From the NCBI GenBank assembly GCA_013374385.1, contig QBUR01000151.1, forward strand, positions 1-8,368: 8,368 nucleotides of DNA, written 5' to 3'. Positions 1 through 7,266 of this stretch are shown here, in pieces. Below the pieces are notes generated by a model that did not search any database, was not told where the DNA came from, and saw only the letters and a program-made list of their open reading frames with translations. Made by a program: the position numbers and the translations under genes. Every line of letters begins with the position of its first letter. The stretch's first letter is position 1. This DNA is from Candidatus Methanocomedens sp. (lineage in GTDB: Archaea > Halobacteriota > Methanosarcinia > Methanosarcinales > Methanocomedenaceae).

Positions 1-35
1 AAGTCGGTGTCAACAAAATAACTGATTTTTGGAAC

Positions 36-50
36 AGTGCCATATAATAC
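36..50 (+). promoter_or_regulatory. Candidate TATA-box promoter of the MoxR/vWA operon
   Basis: An AT-rich element reading ATATAAT lies at 42-48. Archaeal TATA boxes sit about 25 bases before the transcription start, which puts the start near 69-73, only a few bases before the GTG at 76 or the ATG at 85. That fits a leaderless or very short-leader mRNA and explains why no Shine-Dalgarno site is seen before the first gene. No clear purine-rich BRE precedes it, so the call rests on the TATA element and its spacing. Confidence 0.5.
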
Positions 51-75
51 ATAACAGACAACATCAGTAACATTT

Positions 76-960
76 GTGGACCCTATGTACGACGACATTG
101 AAAACATTTCTCGAAAATTTCACAGATACAGGCAGTACTATAAACTGGCAGATTTCATCCTGTTCTTCCTGCTATTGTATATTATCTCGTACTACCTGAA
201 CGTAATAACATTATTCTCAGGATACATGGAATACTATGTATTAGATACTGTATCACTTGACCGTATTATCGTGTTAGGGATATCAGTCCTGGCATCATCT
301 GTGCTGGTTTTAATACTGTACCTTACAAAGAGCAGTATTGATACCATAGAGATGGTCGAGTCCAGGTATGAATGGTTGAGGGAAAGGCTCCAGACTGCAT
401 GGGATTGCAGGGATGAAGATAATGTAGTGGCCACCGATCTTGTTGCACAGGTTACGACCAGGCTCAGGGAGGTGGACGTGGGTTCTTTCCTGGACCGCAG
501 GTATCTGGCCGGAAGACTGTTGGTATCTGTTGTACTGGTAGCAGCCCTGATAGGACTCACTGCCTCTGATATCCAATCAGATTTCACTCCAGAGGGTATA
601 ACCCGTATAATAGAAGAACTCAGTACAGAGATACCTGAAACCCTGACAGACCCTGAAAAGTCACAGGATGGAGGGCTAGACGATGAGATTTTCGGAGAAA
701 CATCAGTGGCCAGCATCGAAGGTGAAAATGTGGAACTTGTCATAATCCCTGGACTGGGTACGGCCGTGACCATACGGCATGCAGGTGAGGATGAAGAACT
801 CCAGTTCGTGCCGTCCCAGACATACCCTGTGGATGTGGTAGCGTCTACTGCAGCCGATGAAAGTTACAGGGCCATCCAGCAGATGTCAGCGCAAGATAGG
901 GACCTGATTATGGAATATGCTGTACTTCACAGCAAACTTTTAAGTAATTACGGCAGTTGA
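76..960 (+). CDS. Uncharacterised three-helix membrane protein, first gene of the MoxR/vWA operon
   Basis: I do not recognise a named family. The 294-residue product has three hydrophobic segments at about 25-48, 63-83 and 147-165. The N-terminal tail is basic (residues 13-23 rich in R/K), suggesting a cytoplasmic N-terminus. The 84-146 linker is charged and predicted cytoplasmic, with heptad-like helical character around 90-135. The C-terminal ~130 residues would then lie outside; this part is acidic around 178-210 and then has a small beta-rich stretch at about 218-245. The last ~35 residues are helical (DESYRAIQQMS then DRDLIMEYAVLHSKLL), which resembles the C-terminal helix of membrane proteins I recall beside other MoxR/DUF58 clusters, but that is inference. 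The start could be GTG at 76 or ATG at 85; neither has a Shine-Dalgarno site and a TATA box lies just upstream. The moxR gene follows after 29 nt, so it is probably an accessory subunit of the same complex. Confidence 0.85.
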   Translation: MDPMYDDIENISRKFHRYRQYYKLADFILFFLLLYIISYYLNVITLFSGYMEYYVLDTVSLDRIIVLGISVLASSVLVLILYLTKSSIDTIEMVESRYEWLRERLQTAWDCRDEDNVVATDLVAQVTTRLREVDVGSFLDRRYLAGRLLVSVVLVAALIGLTASDIQSDFTPEGITRIIEELSTEIPETLTDPEKSQDGGLDDEIFGETSVASIEGENVELVIIPGLGTAVTIRHAGEDEELQFVPSQTYPVDVVASTAADESYRAIQQMSAQDRDLIMEYAVLHSKLLSNYGS

Positions 961-989
961 AAAACAAATACGACAAAGTGAGGTATTAA

Positions 990-1964
990 ATGATTAAAGA
1001 CAGCCAAAACCTTTCAGATGCATACCGGCACTCTGGCGAGACATTCAAATCCATCTTTGATGAGATAGGAAAAATCGTGGTTGGACAGAAGGAAACAATA
1101 ACTCATATATTGATAGCTATCCTGTGCGACAGCCATGCCCTTATCGAGAGCAATCCCGGACTGGGCAAGACACTCACCGTAAATACCCTCTCCCAGATAC
1201 TTGGACTCAAGTTCAATAGGATACAATGCACACCTGACCTGATGCCATCTGACATTATCGGTACATATGTGATAGAAGAAACAGGCAGGGGAAAAGAGTT
1301 CAGGTTCGAACCAGGGCCAGTGTTTGCGAATATTGTACTGGCAGATGAGATTAACAGGGCGTCTCCGAAAACCCAGAGCGCATTGCTGGAAGCCATGCAG
1401 GAAAAGCAGGTCACTGTTGGTAACAATACCTATGCACTCGATCGGCCGTTCATGGTACTTGCCACCCAAAACCCTATAGAGATGGAAGGAACCTTCCCCC
1501 TGCCCGAAGCCCAGCTTGACAGGTTCCTGCTAAAGATTAATCTTGACTACCCATCCTATGAAGAGGAAATGCAAATAGTGGACAGGTACACTGGCAATTT
1601 GAAACTCAGCATACATGAGGTCATGACACATGACACACTCCTGAAACTGCAGGGCCTTGTGCGTGATGTGCCTATTTCAGATGAACTGAAAAGTCGAGTT
1701 ATCAAAATTGTGGAACGCACAAGGGAAGATAAAGAGTTTATTGAATACGGGGCATCCCCCAGGGCCAGCATCGGGCTTATCCTTGCAGCCAAAGCAAGGG
1801 CACTGCTTAACGGGCGCAACTTTGTCAGCGAAGAGGATATACATGAATTGGCATACCCTGTATTGCGGCACCGGATAATGCTGAATTTCGAATCCCAGCG
1901 CAAAGGGGTCACCCATGACCATGTAATTGACAATATACTCAAACACGCCAAACATCTCTCATAG
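990..1964 (+). CDS. moxR: MoxR-family AAA+ ATPase
   Basis: This is a cytoplasmic AAA+ ATPase of the MoxR family, which acts with vWA-domain partners as a chaperone-like remodeller of target proteins. The 324 residues match the usual length. Motifs seen in order: a VVGQKETI start to the ATPase core at 30-37; Walker A PGLGKT at 56-61; Walker B IVLADE at 115-120 followed by INRASPKTQSALLEAM, the MoxR signature; sensor 1 ATQNP with N161; the LPEAQLDRF box with R178 as likely arginine finger; and sensor 2 GASPRAS with R258. The C-terminal lid ends in VLRHRI. The first Walker A position, often glycine, is S54. The ATG is well placed behind GAGGT at 980-984. The DUF58 gene follows after 26 nt, the classic pairing. 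The true substrate cannot be read from the sequence. Identification is firm; the physiological role is not. Confidence 0.97.
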   Translation: MIKDSQNLSDAYRHSGETFKSIFDEIGKIVVGQKETITHILIAILCDSHALIESNPGLGKTLTVNTLSQILGLKFNRIQCTPDLMPSDIIGTYVIEETGRGKEFRFEPGPVFANIVLADEINRASPKTQSALLEAMQEKQVTVGNNTYALDRPFMVLATQNPIEMEGTFPLPEAQLDRFLLKINLDYPSYEEEMQIVDRYTGNLKLSIHEVMTHDTLLKLQGLVRDVPISDELKSRVIKIVERTREDKEFIEYGASPRASIGLILAAKARALLNGRNFVSEEDIHELAYPVLRHRIMLNFESQRKGVTHDHVIDNILKHAKHLS

Positions 1965-1990
1965 ATAGAGGTTAATTCTACCATCTCAAC

Positions 1991-2848
1991 ATGATCTCTA
2001 CTGAATACCTCCGTGAACTTGACAGATTCACTTTTGCAGCACGTAAGAGGATATCTGGTCAATATACAGGAGCCCGCCGTTCCACAAAAGTTGGTCGAGG
2101 TACCGATGCCTATGGTTTCCGTGAATATGAGAAGGGAGACGATTTCAGGTCTATTGACTGGAAGGTGTATGCACGTACAGAAAAACTGTATATCAGGCAG
2201 TTCGAGGAATACAAAGACCTTATCACCCATATCCTGGTGGACGTTAGCGGAAGTATGGACTATCCTGATGAGGGGTTTAAAAAATTCGACTATGCAGGTA
2301 TGCTGGCTGTAGGTTTCGCTTACCTGGTCATGCGGGAGAATGAAAAGTTCGCGATATCTACATTCGGTGACAGTATCGATATATCCAAACCAGACCGGGG
2401 AAAGGGCAACTTAATGCATAATATAGACCTGCTGAATGCCACTGTGCCGCACGGCACTACGAATTTTGGCAGGGCAATGGAGCAGTACAGCAAGACGATG
2501 CACTCAAAGTCAAGAGTGATAATCATTTCAGACCTTCTTATGCCACTTGATGAGGTCAGGCAGGCCTTATACCGTCTGGGCCACCATGACCTCATTGTCA
2601 TACAGGTGCTTGACCCTGCAGAGTTAGTGCTGCCTGAATTGGGTGCTGCGAAACTGCAGGATATAGAGACCTCTGACAAAATGTTCACTGACATCAATTC
2701 AAGATATGTATCTGATTACCGACTTGAAGTTGACTCGCACATAGAATCCATTAAGACCGAGTGCAACCGGATGAATGCCGATTTCTTTTCATTCAGGACC
2801 GATTTGCCTATTTTTGAGGCAATATACAGGACCATTCACGGGAGATGA
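1991..2848 (+). CDS. DUF58 protein with a vWA-type metal-binding fold
   Basis: This DUF58-family protein is the standard partner of MoxR ATPases and probably acts as adaptor between ATPase and target. The 285-residue product has no membrane segment and should be cytoplasmic. The DUF58 hallmark is present at 46-63, reading YEKGDDFRSIDWKVYART, preceded by the basic GARRSTKVGRGTDAYGFREY region. The vWA-like core follows: VDVSGSM gives the DxSxS part of a metal-ion-dependent adhesion site (D84, S86, S88), a TT pair at 156-157 is the likely threonine ligand, and ISDLL supplies D181. All metal ligands seem intact, unlike many DUF58 proteins where the site has decayed. The start is the only usable ATG: a stop lies in frame at 1973-1975 with no ATG, GTG or TTG between. 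The nearest Shine-Dalgarno-like GAGGT (1968-1972) is 18 nt away, further than usual. The BatA-like gene follows after 5 nt. Confidence 0.95.
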   Translation: MISTEYLRELDRFTFAARKRISGQYTGARRSTKVGRGTDAYGFREYEKGDDFRSIDWKVYARTEKLYIRQFEEYKDLITHILVDVSGSMDYPDEGFKKFDYAGMLAVGFAYLVMRENEKFAISTFGDSIDISKPDRGKGNLMHNIDLLNATVPHGTTNFGRAMEQYSKTMHSKSRVIIISDLLMPLDEVRQALYRLGHHDLIVIQVLDPAELVLPELGAAKLQDIETSDKMFTDINSRYVSDYRLEVDSHIESIKTECNRMNADFFSFRTDLPIFEAIYRTIHGR

Positions 2849-2853
2849 AGTGA

Positions 2854-4707
2854 TTGGCCATACCTGACATTCTACTATCCAATCAAAACCTGGGACTGCT
2901 GGCCCTGGTAAGTATCATTCCGCTGATAATATTGTACCTGCTGCGCCCCAGGACAATGGACATGAATGTCCCGTCACTGCTATTTTTCCTGAAGCGTCAG
3001 CAGCAGCGCAACAAACTGTCATTGCTGTTGCAGAAGATCATCCGTGACCCCATGTTCCTTATCCAGTTACTGATACTGGTACTGCTCAGCACTGCCATTG
3101 CAGCCCCTTATATCATGGAAGAGAGGGTATCGGGCCAGCATACGGTAATAGTTATCGACAATTCGGCCAGCATGCAGGCAGGGGGCAGGCTGGATACTGC
3201 AAAAGAACTGGCAGCAGGGCGGCTGTCAACTGTTAATAGCGTGGTATGGGCACAGAATGTGCCGGTAATGGCACTGAAAGAAGCCGACCGTACCAGTGCT
3301 GCCAAGATTATAGACCTGACACCCCAGCGGGCAGTAACCTCAGACCTGGCCGCTGCTATCACCTATGCCCAACGGCTGGCCGGACCGGGAGGAACAGTCA
3401 TCGTATTCTCTGATTTTGCCAGCTGGAGCGGGGATGACCCGCTGGTGGCAAAGGGACTGGCAGAACAGGATGGTGTGCGTGTGGAGTTCGTACAAGTGGG
3501 TGAAGCCAGTGGTAACATAGGGATTATCAACGGTTGGCTGGATGTGAAGGATGGGGCATACAACCTAAACCTGGCTGTCAAGAACTTCAATGATCGTAAG
3601 GCCACGGTGTCACTGGATATCAGGACAGGGAATGAAAAAAGAGGTGGTACCCTCAGTATCCCGGCGCACAGCACCCGTGCATATATTGTACCTGACCTGC
3701 GAACGGGAGTTACTGAAGTATCCATTTCTAACGGCGGTGCGCTCAGCCTGGATGATACTGCCTATGTATATATTCCGTCCGCCGCAGGCGGACGTGTACT
3801 GCTGGTGGACAAAAGGAATGAGCCCCCGACCGTAACCGCACTTGGCCTTTTGCCTGTGTCAGTCCAACACACCACCACCTTGCCCGGCAATCTTTCAGAG
3901 TATAATGTGGTGATACTGGGAAGTGTGGACAATAATTCCCTTGGTCAAAATGCTGCCGCGGTCCTTGGTGGTTTTGTTAAAGACGGCGGCACGCTCATTG
4001 CCACGGCATCTGTAGGACTTACCAACCTGGACAGCAGTTTGCTACCCATTGACATCACAGGAATGTCCAACGAGACGGACCTGAAAATGGTCTCTGAGAG
4101 TCCTCTCACCAGCGGCATACCATTCACTGATATTGAAGTGGTGCGGCACATCCACGGCACAGCACCGGATACTGCCACTGTGATTATGAAAGGGTCTGAC
4201 GGGTCACCCATGCTCTCCTACTGGCGGCAGGGTGAGGGTACAGTGATATACCTGGGACTGAACGATATTACCGGGGATGATGCCTGGTCTGGTTTCAATA
4301 CCATGCCCCAATTTCCGCTATTCTGGAAGCAAATGCTGGAATGGACAGGAGGCTCTTACGTGGACGAGTACAACATGAAGACAGGGAGTGTGTTAAGGCT
4401 GCTCACGCGGCAGACCATTACCAGTCCTGACGGCACTGTCCAGACCACTTCCAATGTGTGGGTTGACCAGACCGGCCTGTATTACATTGGGGAGCAGGTA
4501 ATGGCTGCAAACCTCTATGATGCAGGAGAATCTGATGTTGACCATATAGCTATTGACGCTTCTTCCATCTCAAGCCGGTACACCGAAAGACCTGAAGTAA
4601 TTCGCAGCGAAGTGAAAAAAGACCTGAGTCCATACATTATCCTGGCGGTACTGGGCCTGCTATTGCTTGAACTTATTATAATCCTGCGCAGGAGGGAACT
4701 GTTCTGA
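2854..4707 (+). CDS. BatA-like membrane protein with extracytoplasmic vWA domain and C-terminal amidotransferase-like fold
   Basis: The 617-residue protein resembles BatA-type aerotolerance-associated proteins with an added C-terminal region. In order: hydrophobic helix at 13-30, a basic loop (31-66, carrying RPR and KRQQQR, plus the LRPRTMDMNVPSLLFF stretch typical of the BatA N-terminal region), helix 68-87, a vWA domain at 96-215, a beta-sandwich-like linker at 220-308, an amidotransferase-like alpha/beta domain at about 313-500, a further beta-rich part, and a final helix at 594-611 ending RRRELF. The metal site is complete: DNSAS (D102, S104, S106), T162 in VTSDL, and D187 in VFSDF. Positive charge in the first loop and tail places both inside, so vWA and amidotransferase-like domains face outside. 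No catalytic cysteine elbow is evident, so the latter is probably structural. TTG at 2854 is forced by the stop codon just before it and has GGGAG at 2840-2844 upstream. It likely pairs with the next, similarly built protein. Confidence 0.92.
   Translation: MAIPDILLSNQNLGLLALVSIIPLIILYLLRPRTMDMNVPSLLFFLKRQQQRNKLSLLLQKIIRDPMFLIQLLILVLLSTAIAAPYIMEERVSGQHTVIVIDNSASMQAGGRLDTAKELAAGRLSTVNSVVWAQNVPVMALKEADRTSAAKIIDLTPQRAVTSDLAAAITYAQRLAGPGGTVIVFSDFASWSGDDPLVAKGLAEQDGVRVEFVQVGEASGNIGIINGWLDVKDGAYNLNLAVKNFNDRKATVSLDIRTGNEKRGGTLSIPAHSTRAYIVPDLRTGVTEVSISNGGALSLDDTAYVYIPSAAGGRVLLVDKRNEPPTVTALGLLPVSVQHTTTLPGNLSEYNVVILGSVDNNSLGQNAAAVLGGFVKDGGTLIATASVGLTNLDSSLLPIDITGMSNETDLKMVSESPLTSGIPFTDIEVVRHIHGTAPDTATVIMKGSDGSPMLSYWRQGEGTVIYLGLNDITGDDAWSGFNTMPQFPLFWKQMLEWTGGSYVDEYNMKTGSVLRLLTRQTITSPDGTVQTTSNVWVDQTGLYYIGEQVMAANLYDAGESDVDHIAIDASSISSRYTERPEVIRSEVKKDLSPYIILAVLGLLLLELIIILRRRELF
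4691..4695 (+). promoter_or_regulatory. Strong Shine-Dalgarno site deciding the start of the large vWA gene
   Basis: GGAGG at 4691-4695 sits inside the end of the BatA-like gene. It is 8 nt before an in-frame CTG (4704) and 11 nt before an in-frame ATA (4707), the latter overlapping the TGA stop of the upstream gene by one base. It is more than 50 nt before the first conventional start, GTG at 4749, which has no Shine-Dalgarno site of its own. The position therefore supports initiation at a non-standard codon around 4704-4707. Confidence 0.6.
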
Positions 4708-4748
4708 TAGTTTTTGAACACCTCAATTACCTGCTGGTCATAATCCCG

Positions 4749-7160
4749 GTGGTAGCTGCTGGCTGGCTGCTCTTACGCAAAGGGGCCAAAAACGGGCTTA
4801 TACTTAGCCGTACTCTCATCGTGGCACTGCTGATAACGGCTCTGGCAGGACCCTACTATCCCATCATCACAACAGAGCTCGATGTTACTCCTTCCATCAC
4901 TGTGCTGTCAGATGAGACACGCAGTATGGATATATTCGAGAAGGGGGCAGGCCAGGAGATTTATGATATGCTGCTGCAGCAAACCCCGGCCCGGATGGAG
5001 AGCATGCGGGGACTACGCTCGGACATTGGTGACGAGATTGTTGCATCATCCATTGGTGGTGACCACATTATTGTGGTGTCGGATGGCAACAATAATTTCG
5101 GCAAGGAACTGGGTGAGAGTATTGATTTTGTTGCAGGTACAGGCACCAGTGTATATGCGGTGACCCAGCAGCCCCTGGACAATGACCTGAGTGTACAGAT
5201 AAGCGGTGCCAGGACGGCGGTACTTGGTAACGAGAATTTACTGGGTATAGAGGTCAGGCAGGCCCGGGGGGAGGCAGATTATACAATTGATATTATGGTG
5301 GATGGGGAAACGGAACATAGTGAAACCATAAGTCAGAACGGTGTAATGAAGACTGTTAGTTTCTCAAATACGTTCTACTCCCTCGGTCCCCATGTGGTCA
5401 CAGCCGAAATAACATCATCTGACGACCTGCGCCCGGACAACAATGTATTCAACAAGACAATATACGTTGTGCCAAAACCAAGGATTTTATTGGTGACATT
5501 AGATACCGAATCACCTCTACTCCAGATACTGAAGAGCCTGTATGAACTTGACACCGCTTCCACACCGGACGGCATCAACCTATCAGATTACAAGGCAGTG
5601 GTGCTGGACAACCTCAATGAAGGGCGCATTTCAACCGCTGCCGTAGATGACTTGAGAGAGTATGTGGCTGGAGGTGGCGGATTGATGGTAGTAGGTGGAG
5701 ATAACAGTTATGATAAGGGGGATTACCTGGGCAGTGAACTTGAGAGCGTACTGCCCGTTGAGTCATATGCCAGTGCCTATGCTGGCAGCGTGAACGTTGT
5801 GCTGGTGCTGGACATCAGCGGCAGCATCGATGCTCATGGGGCACTGGACGATGAGAAGGCCATGGCCATCAACCTGCTGCAAGATATGGGCAGGGATACA
5901 AATGTGGGTGTAGTGGCTTTCGGGGGAAATGCAGTACAGGTCAGCAACGGGATGCTGCCTATGTCCAGTCATGCCAATCGCGATGCACTGGTGGATAGAG
6001 TATCAAAACTGAAAAAAGGCCTTAGTGGCAGCACGTCCATTGATGAAGGTATCACCATTGCTAACGGAATGCTGGACAATACAAGCGGACAAAAATACAT
6101 TATCATATTCACTGATGGTGCCATCTTAAACAGTTTTGAAGATTGTACAAAGGAAATTTCAAAAATAGATACAACTGAAATGGAAATTATATTTGTAATG
6201 ATCAAGACCAATGTCGTAAAAGCATATGATGTAAAGACCGAAAATAACAGAGGCGAGTATTTCTTAAAGGTATTGGCTGACCAAGCCAATGGGGATTTCA
6301 TGCAACTAGAGACGTACCAGAGGCTTGACATGACATTCGGACGGGAATCCCCTGACCTACCCGCAGGTGGTCCTGATGCTTATGCCATTGTCCGGCTGGA
6401 TGAAGAGCATTTCATCACTCGCTACCTGAACATCACGGGCAGCATATCAGGTTACAACGACGTGACCCAGAAAGTGGGTGCCAGCCGGCTGGTCACTACC
6501 AGCATGGGCAAGCCCGTGGTCACATCATGGCAGTTCGGGCTGGGCAGGGTGGCGGCACTTAGTACTGACAATGGGAACTCATGGGCTGGCTCGCTGTACT
6601 CTGGCGAGAACGCCCGGTTGCTGCCCAGTATGATCAACTGGGCTGTGGGCGACCCCAGACCTGATGATGGAATTGTGGTATTTTCCAGTGACATGTCCCT
6701 TGGTTCCCCTGGTACCATAACCATCCGTAGCGATGAAATGCCTGATATAACATTCAATGGACAGGACGTACCTGTCATCCAGACCGAAGAGCGGACATTC
6801 GAAGGAGTCATTGAACCAGAAGAAATGGGTGTGTTACCGCTCAAAGTCTCAATAGACGAGGTTACATTGGAGGATATAGCAGCTGTCAATTACCCACTGG
6901 AATACAGGGATGTAGGCAACAATCCCGATTTCCTGGAGGCAGTTAAACGAAACAGTGGTGGGGTGTATACTATGGAGCAGGTACGGTCTATGCTCTTTAA
7001 CGATATCAGGGAAAACTCTGTCATAACCACCGTAGAACATGGGAGCTTGGGTTGGATTCCTTTGCTGGTGGCGCTACTTATCTTCCTTGTAGAAGTGATT
7101 ATAAGAACTGCTAAAGGGATAGTCAAAATAAAGATGAAACGAAAAGGTGTGATACAGTGA
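4749..7160 (+). CDS. Large membrane protein with two vWA regions, the second nested in an amidotransferase-like domain
   Basis: From the conventional GTG the product is 803 residues; from 4707 it would be 817. The in-frame sequence upstream of the GTG reads IVFEHLNYLLVIIPVVAAGW, which completes a first membrane helix, so I think the true start is upstream. Domains (GTG numbering): helix at 17-36; a compact first vWA-like region at 48-140 with DETRS (D55, T57, S59) and VSDGNNN (D112); a beta-sandwich at 145-240; an amidotransferase-like fold starting at 244 (PRILLVT, then GGGGLMVVGGDNSYDKG at 308-324, without a nucleophilic cysteine); a full vWA inserted at about 347-520 with DISGS (D355, S357, S359), T429 in GSTSID and D456 in FTDG; return to the amidotransferase-like fold (WQFGLGRVAALSTD, 594-607); a beta-rich tail; a helix at 766-787; and a basic C-terminus. 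Basic ends imply the domains face outside. It likely works with the BatA-like neighbour. The nested arrangement is known in large vWA proteins; the function here is unknown. Confidence 0.92.
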   Translation: MVAAGWLLLRKGAKNGLILSRTLIVALLITALAGPYYPIITTELDVTPSITVLSDETRSMDIFEKGAGQEIYDMLLQQTPARMESMRGLRSDIGDEIVASSIGGDHIIVVSDGNNNFGKELGESIDFVAGTGTSVYAVTQQPLDNDLSVQISGARTAVLGNENLLGIEVRQARGEADYTIDIMVDGETEHSETISQNGVMKTVSFSNTFYSLGPHVVTAEITSSDDLRPDNNVFNKTIYVVPKPRILLVTLDTESPLLQILKSLYELDTASTPDGINLSDYKAVVLDNLNEGRISTAAVDDLREYVAGGGGLMVVGGDNSYDKGDYLGSELESVLPVESYASAYAGSVNVVLVLDISGSIDAHGALDDEKAMAINLLQDMGRDTNVGVVAFGGNAVQVSNGMLPMSSHANRDALVDRVSKLKKGLSGSTSIDEGITIANGMLDNTSGQKYIIIFTDGAILNSFEDCTKEISKIDTTEMEIIFVMIKTNVVKAYDVKTENNRGEYFLKVLADQANGDFMQLETYQRLDMTFGRESPDLPAGGPDAYAIVRLDEEHFITRYLNITGSISGYNDVTQKVGASRLVTTSMGKPVVTSWQFGLGRVAALSTDNGNSWAGSLYSGENARLLPSMINWAVGDPRPDDGIVVFSSDMSLGSPGTITIRSDEMPDITFNGQDVPVIQTEERTFEGVIEPEEMGVLPLKVSIDEVTLEDIAAVNYPLEYRDVGNNPDFLEAVKRNSGGVYTMEQVRSMLFNDIRENSVITTVEHGSLGWIPLLVALLIFLVEVIIRTAKGIVKIKMKRKGVIQ

Positions 7161-7187
7161 TATGAAGTGTCCGGAGAACATGATATA

Positions 7188-7224
7188 GGAAATCTTATAT
7201 GTCCATATTAAACATTATATATTG
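7188..7224 (+). promoter_or_regulatory. Candidate promoter(s) of the mscS-like gene
   Basis: Two TATA-like elements lie in the 106-nt gap after the vWA operon. The first, GGAAA followed by CTTATATG (7188-7201), looks like a BRE plus TATA box and would start transcription near 7222-7225. The second, TTATATAT (7215-7222), would start it near 7245. Either leaves a short leader containing the purine-rich GGATGG (7255-7260) six bases before the ATG. This suggests the channel gene is transcribed independently of the upstream operon. Confidence 0.5.
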
Positions 7225-7266
7225 TTAATTGTCCAGCTAGGACGAAAGATATCAGGATGGAATTAA

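Noticed and set aside
234..773. Long reverse-strand open frame opposite the first gene, and similar ones opposite the other genes
   Set aside because: These frames lie antisense to well-supported genes, encode serine-rich low-complexity sequence without recognisable domains, and lack start signals. They are antisense shadows.
1143..1172. MoxR Walker A with serine at the position usually written as the first glycine (S54)
   Set aside because: MoxR proteins commonly vary here, often with aspartate, while the PGLGKT core is intact. It is unlikely to mean loss of ATPase activity.
2444..2457. Inverted repeat GTGCCG-CA-CGGCAC in the DUF58 gene
   Set aside because: It is only 6 bp with a 2-nt spacer inside a well-conserved coding stretch, consistent with chance.
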